This document shows positions 33,020-44,567 of a stretch of DNA of 64,000 nt, in pieces. Position numbers and translations under genes: made by a program. The notes beneath the pieces are model-generated. The model ran no database searches. It worked only from the letters and a program-made list of their open reading frames with translations, and was not told where the DNA came from. This DNA is from Argyresthia goedartella (lineage: Eukaryota; Arthropoda; Insecta; Lepidoptera; Argyresthiidae). The DNA is taken from the NCBI GenBank assembly GCA_949825045.1, contig OX463829.1, positions 17,702,715 to 17,766,714 of the forward strand, given 5' to 3'. Numbering within the stretch: the first letter of the stretch is position 1; each line of letters opens with the position of its first letter.

Positions 33020-33746
33020 AAAATGTTCTCCACACTGTAAAAATACTCATTTCCAACGGAAATTAAGATTTATAATCAATACTTTCTTTGTTTATTTTAT
33101 TTCACGCAGGTATTTATTTTATTTCTTCTTCTTTTGGTTGAGCGTAGTACCTACGACACAGTGAAAACTAGTGTGGGGATAGTGCAGCAAAAAAAATGCT
33201 AGATACATTCGCGTATATGCGAGTCTCGTTTGCCGTGGGGAGGAGGTATCACTAATTTCTTATCGCAACAAAACAACACAATGACTGATACTTTGACGCA
33301 CCCAAAAAACTATTTCGGTAGACAGCGCCTGAGTATGGCGTCTCCACTTTAAAACCTATTTGTCACTGAATGGTCCATTTCGTAGCGGCGATCAAGATTA
33401 GCTATACTATCACAAATAATTTCCGTGCTTATGCCATATGAAATAAGAACCGTGAAAACTTCCGTATAGCTTAAAAAGTTCATTTCTTATTTTACGAGTC
33501 TGAAATCCGAATTGATTCAGCAAACAGGTGTCTTTAATAAAGAGTCATAGTAAAGAAAGAAAGAGTCACAAAACTTGAAATTGAATCCTAACTGGTTTAA
33601 GTAAGGTTAAATACCCATATGTACATATTTATATATAAGCAGATAGGTGGCTATGTAAATACATAGCCAACATAGGACTATGTTGTTTGCAGATATAGTT
33701 TTACACATGGCTATACATCAATAAAGACAAAGAGCTGGTGAATAAA
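33020..33746. other. No recognisable gene
   Basis: AT-rich flank of the Tc1 element; nothing supported. Confidence 0.4.
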
Positions 33747-33748
33747 TA

Positions 33749-35336
33749 CACACATCAACACTGTCTAGGGATATTAGATTTTTGTTTGCATTTCTTAGTT
33801 TTTCAGAAAAACTACTCAGAATTAGGAAAAAGTTTATATGTGGAATTAAACCTCCTTGTTCCATTTTCAAACTGACATTGAAAAAAAAAAAAACTTATGA
33901 AAATAAAGAAAGCGCGGGAACACGCATTTGATTCAGTTTACAGTGCTAGTTTTGTGTGGAGATTTATTTAGAAAAACATTAATTAACTAACTCTATCAAT
34001 TGTTTTGGTGATTTTTACTGTTTGTGTCATCTTGTTGGTGCCATGCAACGTCGACATCTGACGAGAGACGAGATGATAAGAGCGGTAGGAATGTTGGAAG
34101 CTGGTGCTATCCAAAACGTTGTTGCCGAGACCCTAGGCACCAGCCAGAATGTGATATCAACGCTCTGGTCACGTTATCGTGATACTGGGAAAGTGGCGGA
34201 ACGGCATGCTGGCAGAATTCGGGTGACCACCCCTAGAGAGGACCGTTTTCTCCAAAATACCGCCAGGAGAGAACCTACTCTGACGGCCATGGAAATGGTA
34301 CAGAGGCTCCAACAGGAGCATCAGCTGTTGGTTAGCGACCAAACTGTCAGAAGAAGGCTACATGAAGCTAATCTTCATTATCGCAGGGCAATTCGTGTTC
34401 CTGCTTTGCGACGAGGCAATCGCGGAAGGTGACTATTGTGGGCTCAAGAACACGTGTTATGGGATAATGAACAGTGGTCGACAGTGCTCTTTACGGATGA
34501 GTCTCGGTTTGGATTTCATCCAGATTCGCGAAGAACACGAGTTTGGAGAGTTCCAGGCAGGGAAAGCCGGCTCCAGCATCCACAAGAGGTTCATTCGTAC
34601 CAAGCAGGAACAATCATGGTATGGGCAGGAATTCGTATAGGCGCGCGAACCGACCTCGTTTTTGTAAGAGGCAACATGAATGCTCAGAAATACCGTGATG
34701 AGGTGGTGGAATCTGTTATTATTCCGCATAGGGTGCAAATCGGCCAGCAATTCGTACTCATGCATGATAATGCTCGTCCACACACTGCGAGGCTGGTATC
34801 AGCCGCACTTCAAGACAACGACGTCACAGTAATGAGATGGCCTGCGCAGTCGCCCGATATGAATCCCATCGAACATGCGTGGGACATGTTGCAGCGAAGG
34901 GCTATGCATGCCCTCCCTCCAAATCTGGCCACAGAAGAGCAACTTTTCTTGCACCTGCAACGAACCTGGGAACGCATACCACAGCAAGACATCGACACCT
35001 TAATTCACAGTATGAATAACCGATGCCAAACTCTTATTAACGTGAGGGGTGGCAACACTGATTATTAAGAGTTAAAATGTCTCACTTTAAGTTCTTTTTT
35101 TAAATAAAATTATCCATTTTATTCATGAATTTCATTCGTAGACTTAGCACCATTTTTAGTTCATTGTTATTTTATTTAAAAAAAAATATTTGAAGATCCT
35201 AAATGTTTTTTATTTATATAATTAAGTTGGGCATTAACTGAGGTTTAATTCCATATATACTTCTCTGAACAAAATATTTATAGTTTATCAAAAAAAATAA
35301 GAAATACAAAATATCCCTAGACAGTGTTGATGTGTG
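33749..35336 (+). mobile_element. Tc1-type DNA transposon, 1588 bp, one stop codon from intact
   Basis: Terminal repeats CACACATCAACACTGTCT... (33749-33775) and their exact 27-bp inverse (35310-35336) are flanked by TA at 33747-33748 and 35337-35338. A second, imperfect part of the TIR continues inward (TTTGxATTTCTTA). The interior holds one DD34E transposase frame. TA duplication and a CA start are standard for Tc1/mariner. Confidence 0.93.
34043..35068 (+). pseudogene. Tc1 transposase (DD34E), nonsense-interrupted
   Basis: 341 codons from ATG 34043. Residues 1-110 form the paired-like helix-turn-helix DNA-binding region (TRDEMIRAVGMLEAGA...), with GRIRVTT in place of the usual GRPR linker. 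The catalytic triad is Asp in LFTDESRFG, Asp in LMHDNARPH and Glu in PDMNPIEHAWD, with 34 residues between the last two. The only lesion seen is an in-frame TGA at 34430-34432; the reading frame is the same before and after. The codon context fits a C-to-T change of an arginine codon (inference). Without readthrough the product stops before the catalytic domain. The family cuts and pastes at TA. Confidence 0.9.
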
Positions 35337-35529
35337 TACATGGTGATTGGTTATATATCCATAATTTTACAAAATTTAAGGACAAGTCATTAAAAAAGTT
35401 AAATTACTTAAGGTAACTTTTTGACGTTTGATAGAGAATGTATCAATGATTCTAAAGCAAATCTTAAAGTTAAAATAATCACCAAATTAAAAACCTAAAA
35501 ACACGCTTATCAACTACTCGCCGAGACGA
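35337..35529. other. Spacer between Tc1 element and minisatellite
   Basis: AT-rich; no feature. Confidence 0.4.
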
Positions 35530-35607
35530 TTCTAAAGAGCCCAAACTCGGAGGGATTGCGTTATTTTATCACAGAGTTCTTGTGAACTCCACCCAGTTCC
35601 ATCACCA
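35530..35607 (+). repeat. Left flank of minisatellite, partial repeat U copy
   Basis: AACTCGGAGGGATTGCG, TTATTTTATCACAGAG and CCATCACCAGAACAGCTCGAT parallel 37466-37540 on the other side of the array. The same source element is therefore present on both sides. Confidence 0.7.
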
Positions 35608-37325
35608 GAACAGCTCGATACCCTCACTACTAGTAGCATAGAACAGCTCGATACCCTCACTACTAGTAGCATAGAACAGCTCGATACCCTCACTACTTGT
35701 AGTATAGAACAGCTCGATACCCTCACTACTAGTAGCATAGAACAGCTCGATACCCTCACTACTAGTAGCATAGAACAGCTCGATACCCTCACTACTAGTA
35801 GCATAGAACAGCTCGATACCCTCACTACTAGTAGCATAGAACAGCTCGATACCCTCACTACTAGTAGCATAGAACAGCTCGATACCCTCACTACTAGTAG
35901 CATAGAACAGCTCGATACCCTCACTACTAGTAGCATAGAACAGCTCGATACCCTCACTACTAGTAGCATAGAACAGCTCGATACCCTCACTACTAGTAGC
36001 ATAGAACAGCTCGATACCCTCACTACTAGTAGCATAGAACAGCTCGATACCCTCACTACTAGTAGCATAGAACAGCTCGATACCCTCACTACTAGTAGCA
36101 TAGAACAGCTCGATACCCTCACTACTAGTAGCATAGAACAGCTCGATACCCTCACTACTAGTAGCATAGAACAGCTCGATACCCTCACTACTAGTAGCAT
36201 AGAACAGCTCGATACCCTCACTACTAGTAGCATAGAACAGCTCGATACCCTCACTACTAGTAGCATAGAACAGCTCGATACCCTCACTACTAGTAGCATA
36301 GAACAGCTCGATACCCTCACTACTAGTAGCATAGAACAGCTCGATACCCTCACTACTAGTAGCATAGAACAGCTCGATACCCTCACTACTAGTAGCATAG
36401 AACAGCTCGATACCCTCACTACTAGTAGCATAGAACAGCTCGATACCCTCACTACTAGTAGCATAGAACAGCTCGATACCCTCACTACTAGTAGCATAGA
36501 ACAGCTCGATACCCTCACTACTAGTAGCATAGAACAGCTCGATACCCTCACTACTAGTAGCATAGAACAGCTCGATACCCTCACTACTAGTAGCATAGAA
36601 CAGCTCGATACCCTCACTACTAGTAGCATAGAACAGCTCGATACCCTCACTACTAGTAGCATAGAACAGCTCGATACCCTCACTACTAGTAGCATAGAAC
36701 AGCTCGATACCCTCACTACTAGTAGCATAGAACAGCTCGATACCCTCACTACTAGTAGCATAGAACAGCTCGATACCCTCACTACTAGTAGCATAGAACA
36801 GCTCGATACCCTCACTACTAGGAGCATAGAACAGCTCGATACCCTCACTACTAGTAGCATAGAACAGCTCGATACCCTCACTACTAGTAGCATAGAACAG
36901 CTCGATACCCTCACTACTAGTAGTAGCATAGAACAGCTCGATACCCTCACTACTAGTAGCATAGAACAGCTCGATACCCTCACTACTAGTAGCATAGAAC
37001 AGCTCGATACCCTCACTACTAGTAGCATAGAACAGCTCGATACCCTCACTACTAGTAGCATAGAACAGCTCGATACCCTCACTACTAGTAGCATAGAACA
37101 GCTCGATACCCTCACTACTAGTAGCATAGAACAGCTCGATACCCTCACTACTAGGAGCATAGAACAGCTCGATACCCTCACTACTAGTAGCATAGAACAG
37201 CTCGATACCCTCACTACTAGTAGCATAGAACAGCTCGATACCCTCACTACTAGTAGCATAGAACAGCTCGATACCCTCACTACTAGTAGCATAGAACAGC
37301 TCGATACCCTCACTACTAGTAGCAT
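35608..37325. repeat. 33-bp minisatellite, 52 copies
   Basis: The unit GAACAGCTCGATACCCTCAC plus TACTAGTAGCATA repeats from 35608 with almost no variation. The exceptions are TTG for TAG in copy 3, AGG for AGT near 36823 and 37154, and one 36-bp unit with an extra GTA near 36920. Each unit contains the palindrome CTACTAGTAG. Because 33 is 11 codons, the minus strand stays open for 606 codons (an 11-residue repeat). This is not evidence of a protein. Confidence 0.97.
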
Positions 37326-37640
37326 TGTATTTGTCACGTTAATACAAATCAAACGAGTCCAAACTCGTGGGGTCTACTAGTAGCCGTTGAAGAGTTCCTT
37401 CTCTTCAAGAGATCTTCAGGTCCCATAATTAGATCAGCTCGACCCTCCGACGACACACTCGCCTAAACTCGGTAGCTTTGCGTTATTTTATTACAGAACT
37501 CCTATGACCACCATCCGGCTCCATCATCTTCAGCTCGATGGTATCATAATATTGCATTGTTGCCGGACTTACATAATAATTTCAAAGTTTAGCTCAATCG
37601 GAAACCGGGAAGTGGGTAAAATTTAACTTGCAAGATTTGT
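37326..37640 (+). repeat. Repeat U, right flank of minisatellite
   Basis: Holds GTGGGGTCTACTAGTAGCC, CAGCTCGACCCTCCGACG, CTCGGTAGCTTTGCGTTATT, CAGCTCGATGGTATCATAAT and AGCTCAATCGGAAACCGGGA. The last two I recall from a frequent lepidopteran repeat. CTACTAGTAG and CAGCTCGA...CCCTC are likely parents of the minisatellite unit. Confidence 0.6.
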
Positions 37641-38069
37641 TTGCATAGTTTCAGGTGTAGCTAATAAAAGCGTGTTAAAAACACTCAATTGTGATGCCGT
37701 GAGGCCATCAGCTAACGTGATGAGAAAACTAAACTTTTATAAGGCTCTTTCCACTATATGCCCATCATTTTTTTTACTTTATGACTTGGTAGTAAAGTCC
37801 AAAACCAATAAAAAAACTCTGTATACGTTTGCCGCATAAAGTATTTACTAATTTTCAATTTTATTATAGCGATTTTTTGAAAAATATTATATGAAACTGA
37901 TTATTACCGTACAAATTATTTACACAAACTTTGGAACAAATAAAACGGTTGCAATAATTGCAAAGTTATTACTTTGCAATTAGTGCATTAAGCGTAGCCC
38001 GGAAGAAATAGAGTCGCTTTTGTTTATTTATTTGCCCGTATTCCGTAATTAATTACTAACGGAAAGGAG
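37641..38069. other. No recognisable gene
   Basis: AT-rich spacer. Confidence 0.4.
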
Positions 38070-38117
38070 AGCAGATTTTTCCTTTTCATAGGTACATAGG
38101 GAAAGGAAAAATCTGCT
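38070..38117. repeat. 16-bp perfect hairpin with 16-nt loop
   Basis: AGCAGATTTTTCCTTT (38070-38085) and its inverse at 38102-38117. The geometry could support a small-RNA precursor, but the stem is short. Confidence 0.8.
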
Positions 38118-38224
38118 GTATTTTCAATATGTTTGCAGATCTTGAAATGTTTGATATGCGGGAGAACTACACATATTTGTCCAGGCTCGGTGCACGGAGT
38201 TTCATTGATGTCACCATGGACGAT

Positions 38225-38470
38225 CATGTGCGAGTCGATACGCACACGTTGGGTTACGTACTATCGCACAATAAAAATCGCAAAAAAAACCGTATCTGGC
38301 ATAGGAATCCCCTATTATTTTTAAATCGCGTGTGGTTTATTTTTTGTTGCTACAGCGTCAATAGAAATGGACTCAGTGAAAAATTCAACTCGCTACCTTT
38401 TACGGTTCATAAGATACATGCCGCTGACGGACAGACGGACAGACAACGCAGGCTTAGTAATAGTCTATGA
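38225..38470 (-). repeat. Repeat family P, degraded copy
   Basis: ATGTGCGAGTCGATACGCACACG, TTGCTACAGCGTCAATA and GACGGACAGACGGACAGAC follow the reverse order of the long P copies. Confidence 0.5.
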
Positions 38471-38529
38471 TCTCTCACACATATACATTGCAACCGTAGG
38501 GCATAGGAACAGTTACTATCACGCATAGG

Positions 38530-38585
38530 TACACAAAACACACACACATATACAACCTCACTCACACACACAACACACACACACG
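38530..38585 (+). repeat. CA-rich microsatellite
   Basis: Imperfect ACACAC/ACTCACAC tracts. Confidence 0.75.
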
Positions 38586-40019
38586 TCTACTTTAATATCA
38601 GGTGACATATAACAGTATAGTTTGATCTTGTTTGTTTAGATGCATGTCTGTAAAACTCAGTTATACCGGCCGATACAACTTTGAAAACCCTTCATCGATT
38701 TTGACTTCGTTTCCTTTAGTTATGTACCCGCAAGACTATAAAAGTCAGTACAATCTACGGAGAATATGTAAACATTAGGCATTACGAACATCTAAACTCA
38801 GCGTTCGTTTAGTTAACAATGCTCATGTGAAAGCTTTTCAAGGTACCGTACGCAAAAAATATTCCTGCGACCTAGAAAATACGGCTGCATGTCTTTCGTC
38901 AACACTGTAGAGATAATTTGGTCGAATAGTAATGCCCTCATCAGCAAGTTAAAGGAAGTGTTTAAGTCGGCATGGCTTATGCTAGCTCGACTCTGTGCTC
39001 ACCTAATCGTTGACATTTCTCTCCATTCATGATCTCGTTGGGGACAGTTTTTTCAGAAGCTGATAAAGTATTAATCAACTTTAATAGGAACATCGGGAAT
39101 ATTTTTAAATTAAGCGATTTCTTGAAATGCAACAATTATAAAAGTTTGAATCATTTCCCTATTTTATTATAGGAATTGCAAATCCCATTCATGCTACGCT
39201 CTTCGGTATGTTTGTTATAAATGCTGAATATAAGAAAGCTGTCAGTCTTTACTTTGTCTTTTGTCAGGGGAGAAATGTGTCTATCATTTGCGAATTCTTC
39301 AAAATTTACCCCCATTTTTGACACACATATTCGAACATTATATGAATATTTTTTCCACCCACATACAGAACATAGGGAACGCACACCAGCTTACAAAACA
39401 GCTAATAGCTTTTCCGTTAGCTCATCCATCAACGACAGGCAGAAACGCTTCAGAAAGATACAGAGGGGATGATAATAAACCGAAAATAGGAATTTCATTT
39501 CATCAAACTTTGCTTATTTATGCCCTCATCGAGGCAATTCTTCATGAGTTCGTATCCCTTTTTAAGCAATAAAACAACACATAAAACATTGTTGACTACC
39601 ACCGGAAGATTATTAGCCAACATTCCTTTTTTCCCGAAAATGTTTTATCTCGCGTCACAACAAAATGCACTAGATCATGAGCCCTAAGCCCCAAAACACA
39701 TTACGCATATGCAATTCTATTATTAAACGGTTCAAGTTGAGGGATTTCGGGCCTTAGCTCTGTTGAATTCCAAGTGATACATGGCACCACACCCCAGGGG
39801 TTTACTGGGCTAGTATCAACTGGTCTTTTAGGGAAATCACGAATTTGCTTAGCATAGTATTTGGAACAATATTGTATAAAGTATAGTGTAAATTGATAGG
39901 CTGTTTTTTTTTCGAGGTTCCGCGGTGTAAATGACGTGCTTGAATAGTTAGACGAATCTCTAAACAAATTATGTACAGACCCAATCCGGAAGAATCCTGT
40001 TTTTTTAACCTCTGACAGC
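38586..40019. other. No supported gene
   Basis: Several overlapping open frames of 60-110 codons around 39150-40100 on both strands. None has a family motif or consistent codon signal. Confidence 0.4.
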
Positions 40020-40330
40020 AAAAAAGAGGGGTGTTATAAGTTTGAAGTGTTTGTCTGCGTCGGTCTATGTGTCTGTGTGTCCGTGGCACTCTAGGGCTCA
40101 AACGTTTTGCCGGATTTTAATGTGTTTTTTAAATAGAAGTGGACTTCACTGCGTTTTTATTAAAATCAGTTTAGTAGTTGTAGTAGCAGTAGTAGTAGCG
40201 AAAGTTATCAGCTTAACAAGAAATAGCGGTCTAACAGGTAGAGCGGATTTAATGCGAGTTTTTGTATTTGGTAGCAGACTTTAATGCGATGGATCTAAAA
40301 TATATTTTATCAAAATCGTTCGAGCAGTTC
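40020..40330 (+). repeat. Dispersed repeat fragment
   Basis: AAAAAAGAGGGGTGTTATAAG, GTCTGTCTGCGTCGGTCT-like, and ATCAAAATCGTTCGAGCAG are motifs I recall from a frequent lepidopteran interspersed repeat. It includes a short GTAGTAGTAGCAG tract. Confidence 0.45.
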
Positions 40331-41257
40331 CAAAGTGAAACCTAACCTAACTAGGAAACAACTGAACCAAATTTCAGCCATAAATTTTCATTACTATGTC
40401 GGGGATATTTATTTTATTTTAAGTTATTCAAACTGGATACTCGCCAAAGAAAACAATGAATCTTATGCAATGGGCACAATAAAAACTCTCACATGAAAAT
40501 GTCTTAAGATAAAAAAAAACAGAGCAACTTCCAGCATTTGAGACTTGAAGTTACTACTGCCAACACCACCTGCGTCTTGGACCAGCTGACACTAGCCCGA
40601 GTTTGCGCCGAAATGTGCTCCTTGAAGCATGAAACGAGATTACCCACTCTTCTCCTCACACGATCCTTGGAGGAAATGATTCTTCTAAGTAATTGTTTTG
40701 GGGTACTTACATTCACTTCGGAGGCCGATGCGTGAGGTTGTGAGTGGTTAAGAAAGTTTTATTGTGAGAAGCATTGTTGGGCTGCTAACATCAACATTAA
40801 TTCGTCAATTTTGACCTTCTGGATTCTAATCATGTAATAAAAAGTTTCAACAAACCTCCGTAGGTCGAGGGCCTTCGGCAAGGGTCGCGAACTGCAAACT
40901 GTCATTTCGGATTAATGCAGGCGTCATTCACAGATGCTCCGCTCGTTAGTGATGGTGCTTAGCTTTTTTAGGGTTCAACAGGAACACTAACAAAGGGGAC
41001 ATATTTTTGGTGACGGTTAATTATAGTTATGTGATGGCAAACACACGTGAAGAAATACGTGATGAATGAGTTATTGTGAATACAAATACTCAAGAACAGA
41101 TTAGACATAGAAAACAAGAACATTATGTTTCATGCTTTTTGCCGTTACAAATGATAAAACGATTTGTTGTAGAACTACATATCATATTCGTTCCTCACTA
41201 ATAAAATTTACATTACTTCTGCTTGACAGAGTAATTCAATTTCTGCTGCAAGAGTAA
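40331..41257. other. No recognisable gene
   Basis: Chance frames only around 40504-40735. Confidence 0.4.
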
Positions 41258-41446
41258 ACATACACATTTACATAAGGGCACATACATTGCTTCTGGCCCC
41301 ACACTAGGTGGGAACCAGAAACAGCGACGACACACACATGTAAACATCCAAGACCTGGGTTTTTTTTTTCTTTACCTCCAGTCGGGGATCGAACCTGGGA
41401 CTTCTCGCATGGTAGGCAGATCCACAACCGTTGCGCCACAGAGGTC
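41258..41446 (-). mobile_element. SINE family B with small internal deletion
   Basis: Reverse orientation. The head GACCTCTGTGGCGCAACGG ends at 41446, with B-box GGTTCGATCCCCG. The block between CCTAGTGTGGGG and CCCAC is about 13 bp shorter than in other copies. Confidence 0.82.
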
Positions 41447-41799
41447 GTCAAACAGAGTAAACTTAACGTGCTGCTGACTAACCAATAGAAACAATGTGAA
41501 CTAACCATGTAAACTATATAGATGTCTGTCACAATTTGTCCCTTCGCACAATTTCGCCCGACACGAAAAGGAGCCCTCGGGAAAGGAAACTCCTTATCCT
41601 CTATTGCGAGCATTTTTCCTCCATTCTTTATGATAACATTAACGTTTTGGCCTCTTAAATTATCTTTGTCTTTGTCGACACAAGAGTAAGTAAACGAAGT
41701 TTGCTTTGGCGCGGCTAAATAAATTTGTAGGTGCCTCAATTAAATGTTGCCCTTGGGAGCATTTTATGGACGGTTATGGTTTCTGATTACTTTCTCACA

Positions 41800-41960
41800 C
41801 CGTATACAAGGATATGTAGACGCAAGACGGCCAGTAGGCAGACCACCAGCCAGATGGACAGATGGTTTTATCGCCATACGCCATAGCTGGTAGACAGTGG
41901 GTTCGGGAGGCTCAGGACCTGAGTAGATGGCGTGTAAAGAAGAGGCCTATATCCATCAGT
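41800..41960 (+). pseudogene. LINE fragment, RTE-like C-terminus, frameshifted
   Basis: The plus strand encodes RRPVGRPPARWTD, then in another frame WVREAQDLSRWR, then EAYIHQWVN after a further shift. The order GRPxxRWxD...REAQDxxxW...EAYxxQW is typical of the end of RTE-type polyproteins. Confidence 0.65.
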
Positions 41961-43184
41961 GGGTAAATGTGCCATGATTGATTTATTCGTGCGGATTATT
42001 GGTTATTTAGTACACTGGTACACTGCTTTGCTGAGCGCTATTTTTTCTTTATTCATTTTGTGTTTCTTCTTTGTTTCAGGTATGTTATTAAGTGGATTAT
42101 TGACACAGGTCATAAAGTACCAAAACGTGTAAGTTAAAGTATTCAACAGCAATATTTAGTATGTGCTATTCACCTATGGAAGGAAACCCATTTTTTAGGT
42201 AATAGGCTGTTGTCCACGGCCACTAGAGACCACCCAAACCTAAACTGACACATATTTTTCTGCCACGCCACCAAGAACGTGGGCGAAACTGTGCATCTGC
42301 GGCCACGTATGTGAAAAGACGTAACGCTATAAGCTTAACGTTTTGTTTGTTTATTTGGAAACTGAGGTACAGCACATTTAGTTTGGAGAATGTTCTGCAC
42401 CGATTTCATGACTTGACTCAATTTACGATTATAGCTTCCAAACGAACTAACAAGACGAAGCGTCGTTGCATATACTAGTTCTAGTTATACAACATCTAAT
42501 TACACAGAAGCTTAATGTTTGTACGTAAAACTGATACGCTTCGCTAACGAAGTTGTAGATTCAAGTCAAAAATTGCCGCAAATAGAAGAAAACACTAGCC
42601 AAATAAGCTTCGCTATTTAAAGTAACCTTGTTAAAGTGGGACTTACCTATACATCCAACTGAATGATTCAACACTTGCTTGTGGTTCTTTATGATTTATG
42701 ATTGCTTCGCATTTATAACAGTACGAATGCGGTCGGGTTAGTTGATATAAATAAAATAAAATATGTAGCTAACGCTTTTATACGACTCTAGTTTTTGTTA
42801 AACTTTAATCGAAAATTCTGGAAATAATTTTACTTCTGTAGCGGTCATTGACCCGACTGCTACCGAATCATATATGATAACATTGATAACCAAACGGTCC
42901 CATAGAAAGACCCGTTTTTGTTTTTTTTTGCTTGCATCTCAATGACGCGTCAAAGGTAATATTGCTGTACTACATAATGAAAGCTGATAAAATTCTCTAC
43001 AACTTTGCTTCTAATATACTTAGTACCTATTCCCAAGCTCTATTCTATTCCCTAAGCTAAGCTAAGTGGTAGACAGGAGTCGATGACCGCTGTTGCAACG
43101 CTAACCCGAACATACGTCGTTGTTTTTGCAATCAGCGTCACAATTTTGCAGCGCGAATTCTCCTGAATTATTTTTTTCTATAGT
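41961..43184. other. No supported gene; possible SINE-C remnant
   Basis: GCATCTGCGGCCACGTATGTG and AAAAGACGTAACGC near 42292-42330 weakly match the SINE-C tail. Otherwise AT-rich. Confidence 0.4.
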
Positions 43185-43545
43185 TTTTAAGGTTCTGTAC
43201 ATGCAGGGTGCCAAACGGGACCTTATTTCTTAGCCTCCGGTATTCGTCTGTCCACCCGTCGTCGGTCTGAGGTAGTCCACGAACATATTCAATAATATAC
43301 AATCTGTGATAATTTCAATTTTCGCTACAGCAACAAATAATGAACCACACAACATTTACTATTAAAGTAAAGTAAAAAAGTAAGTATTTTATTTTAAAGT
43401 GAGATCATCGCATCGGTATAACCGCAAATTTCGCGATGTCACTTGTAGTCGGTGGCGCAATCAACTTGACGTCGGATCCTTCGTCAGTTCTCTTGAACGA
43501 GAACCTTTCGTGTGCTAGGTCGACACGTACTTGACCGATTTTAGA
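43185..43545 (+). repeat. Repeat family P, near full length
   Basis: Starts AAGGTTCTGTACATGCAGGG and GCCAAACGGGACCTTATT, continues TTCGCTACAGCAAC and TTGACGTCGGATC, and ends GAACCTTTCGTGTGCTAGG and CACGTACTTGACCG. Same order as 46678-47142. Confidence 0.7.
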
Positions 43546-44370
43546 AGTGCTATCAACGCAAGACTCTTGAAATTTTCATGGATCACAGGCTTGTGCATAG
43601 GTAAATTTTGCAATTCGATTAGTGATGGTTGATACTTTGCAAACAATCATAATAAAATAAAGTTCATAAAAGCTCACACTGCAACATGGCTGTTACGTCA
43701 GTCGTTGCGGCAGAACATTGTAAAAATTGTGTGTTTTTGATTGATTTCTCCGAAAAAAACTGAATATTTCTGAATTCAAGAGACGCCGTTTTAAGATATT
43801 TTGAATACCTAGCTTTTGACGCAAGAACCATATCAATATTCCGCTTATATCCCAATAAAAAGCAAGATTTTGCAAGTTTTAGGTGAAAAACTTCTATTTC
43901 GTGTTTTTAAATATACTTTTAACCTATTCCCAATCGTGTCTAGGATAATGAGCTCCGAACTTTGCAACGCAAGATGACGAATTAGCATATATATATATAT
44001 ATTGTCATGGTTTAAGGTAAAGTAAGTTAGGTAAAACACATACATTTATTTTTTCTGAGTAGGTAAAAAGTGTATAGAATCAAAGTTGTAGAGAATTTTA
44101 CCAACTTTCACTATGGAGAACAAAAAAAAACCTATTAAAAGTAGTTTTTGAGATGTTGACTAATGATTTTTACAAACACACCGATTATGTACCAATATGA
44201 TTTGAAGAAATGGGCTGTCCTCACCATATATTTTTGACCGAATTTGTTTGACCGAATTCGACGTTACCCAGCATCTCCAGGTACATTCTTAATGCACCAT
44301 GACAAAATAATAGATTTTTTATAAACTGTCTCTAGCCATGATTTGATTATTTTGAGAAAAGAAGAAGCTA
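43546..44370. other. No recognisable gene; short (AT)n
   Basis: An ATATATATATAT tract lies near 43988-44002. Open frames at 43664-44045 are AT-driven. Confidence 0.4.
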
Positions 44371-44567
44371 AGAAGCCCCGGGTTCGAGTCCCGGTGGGGG
44401 CAAATATTTGATTGATGAGAACGGTTGTTTGTACCCTAGTCATGGTTGTTTATCTATCTAAGTATAATATTTATAAGTATATCTATATAAGTATATGTAT
44501 CGTTGTCTAGTACCCAAGATACAGGGAATGCTAGTTTGGGGCTAGATCAATGTGTGTAAATAGTGTC
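44371..44567 (+). mobile_element. SINE family A, 5'-truncated
   Basis: Begins inside the head at GAAGCCCCGGGTTCGAGTCC and is complete to the GTGTGTAAATAGTGTC tail. Carries the internal TAAGTATAATATTTATAAG segment missing from the 18-kb copy. Confidence 0.85.

Noticed and set aside
35532..37352. 606-codon minus-strand open frame with 11-residue repeats
   Set aside because: It exists only because the minisatellite unit is 33 bp without a stop in that frame. Flanks show no gene structure, and composition (MLLVVRVSSCS repeats) fits no known protein.
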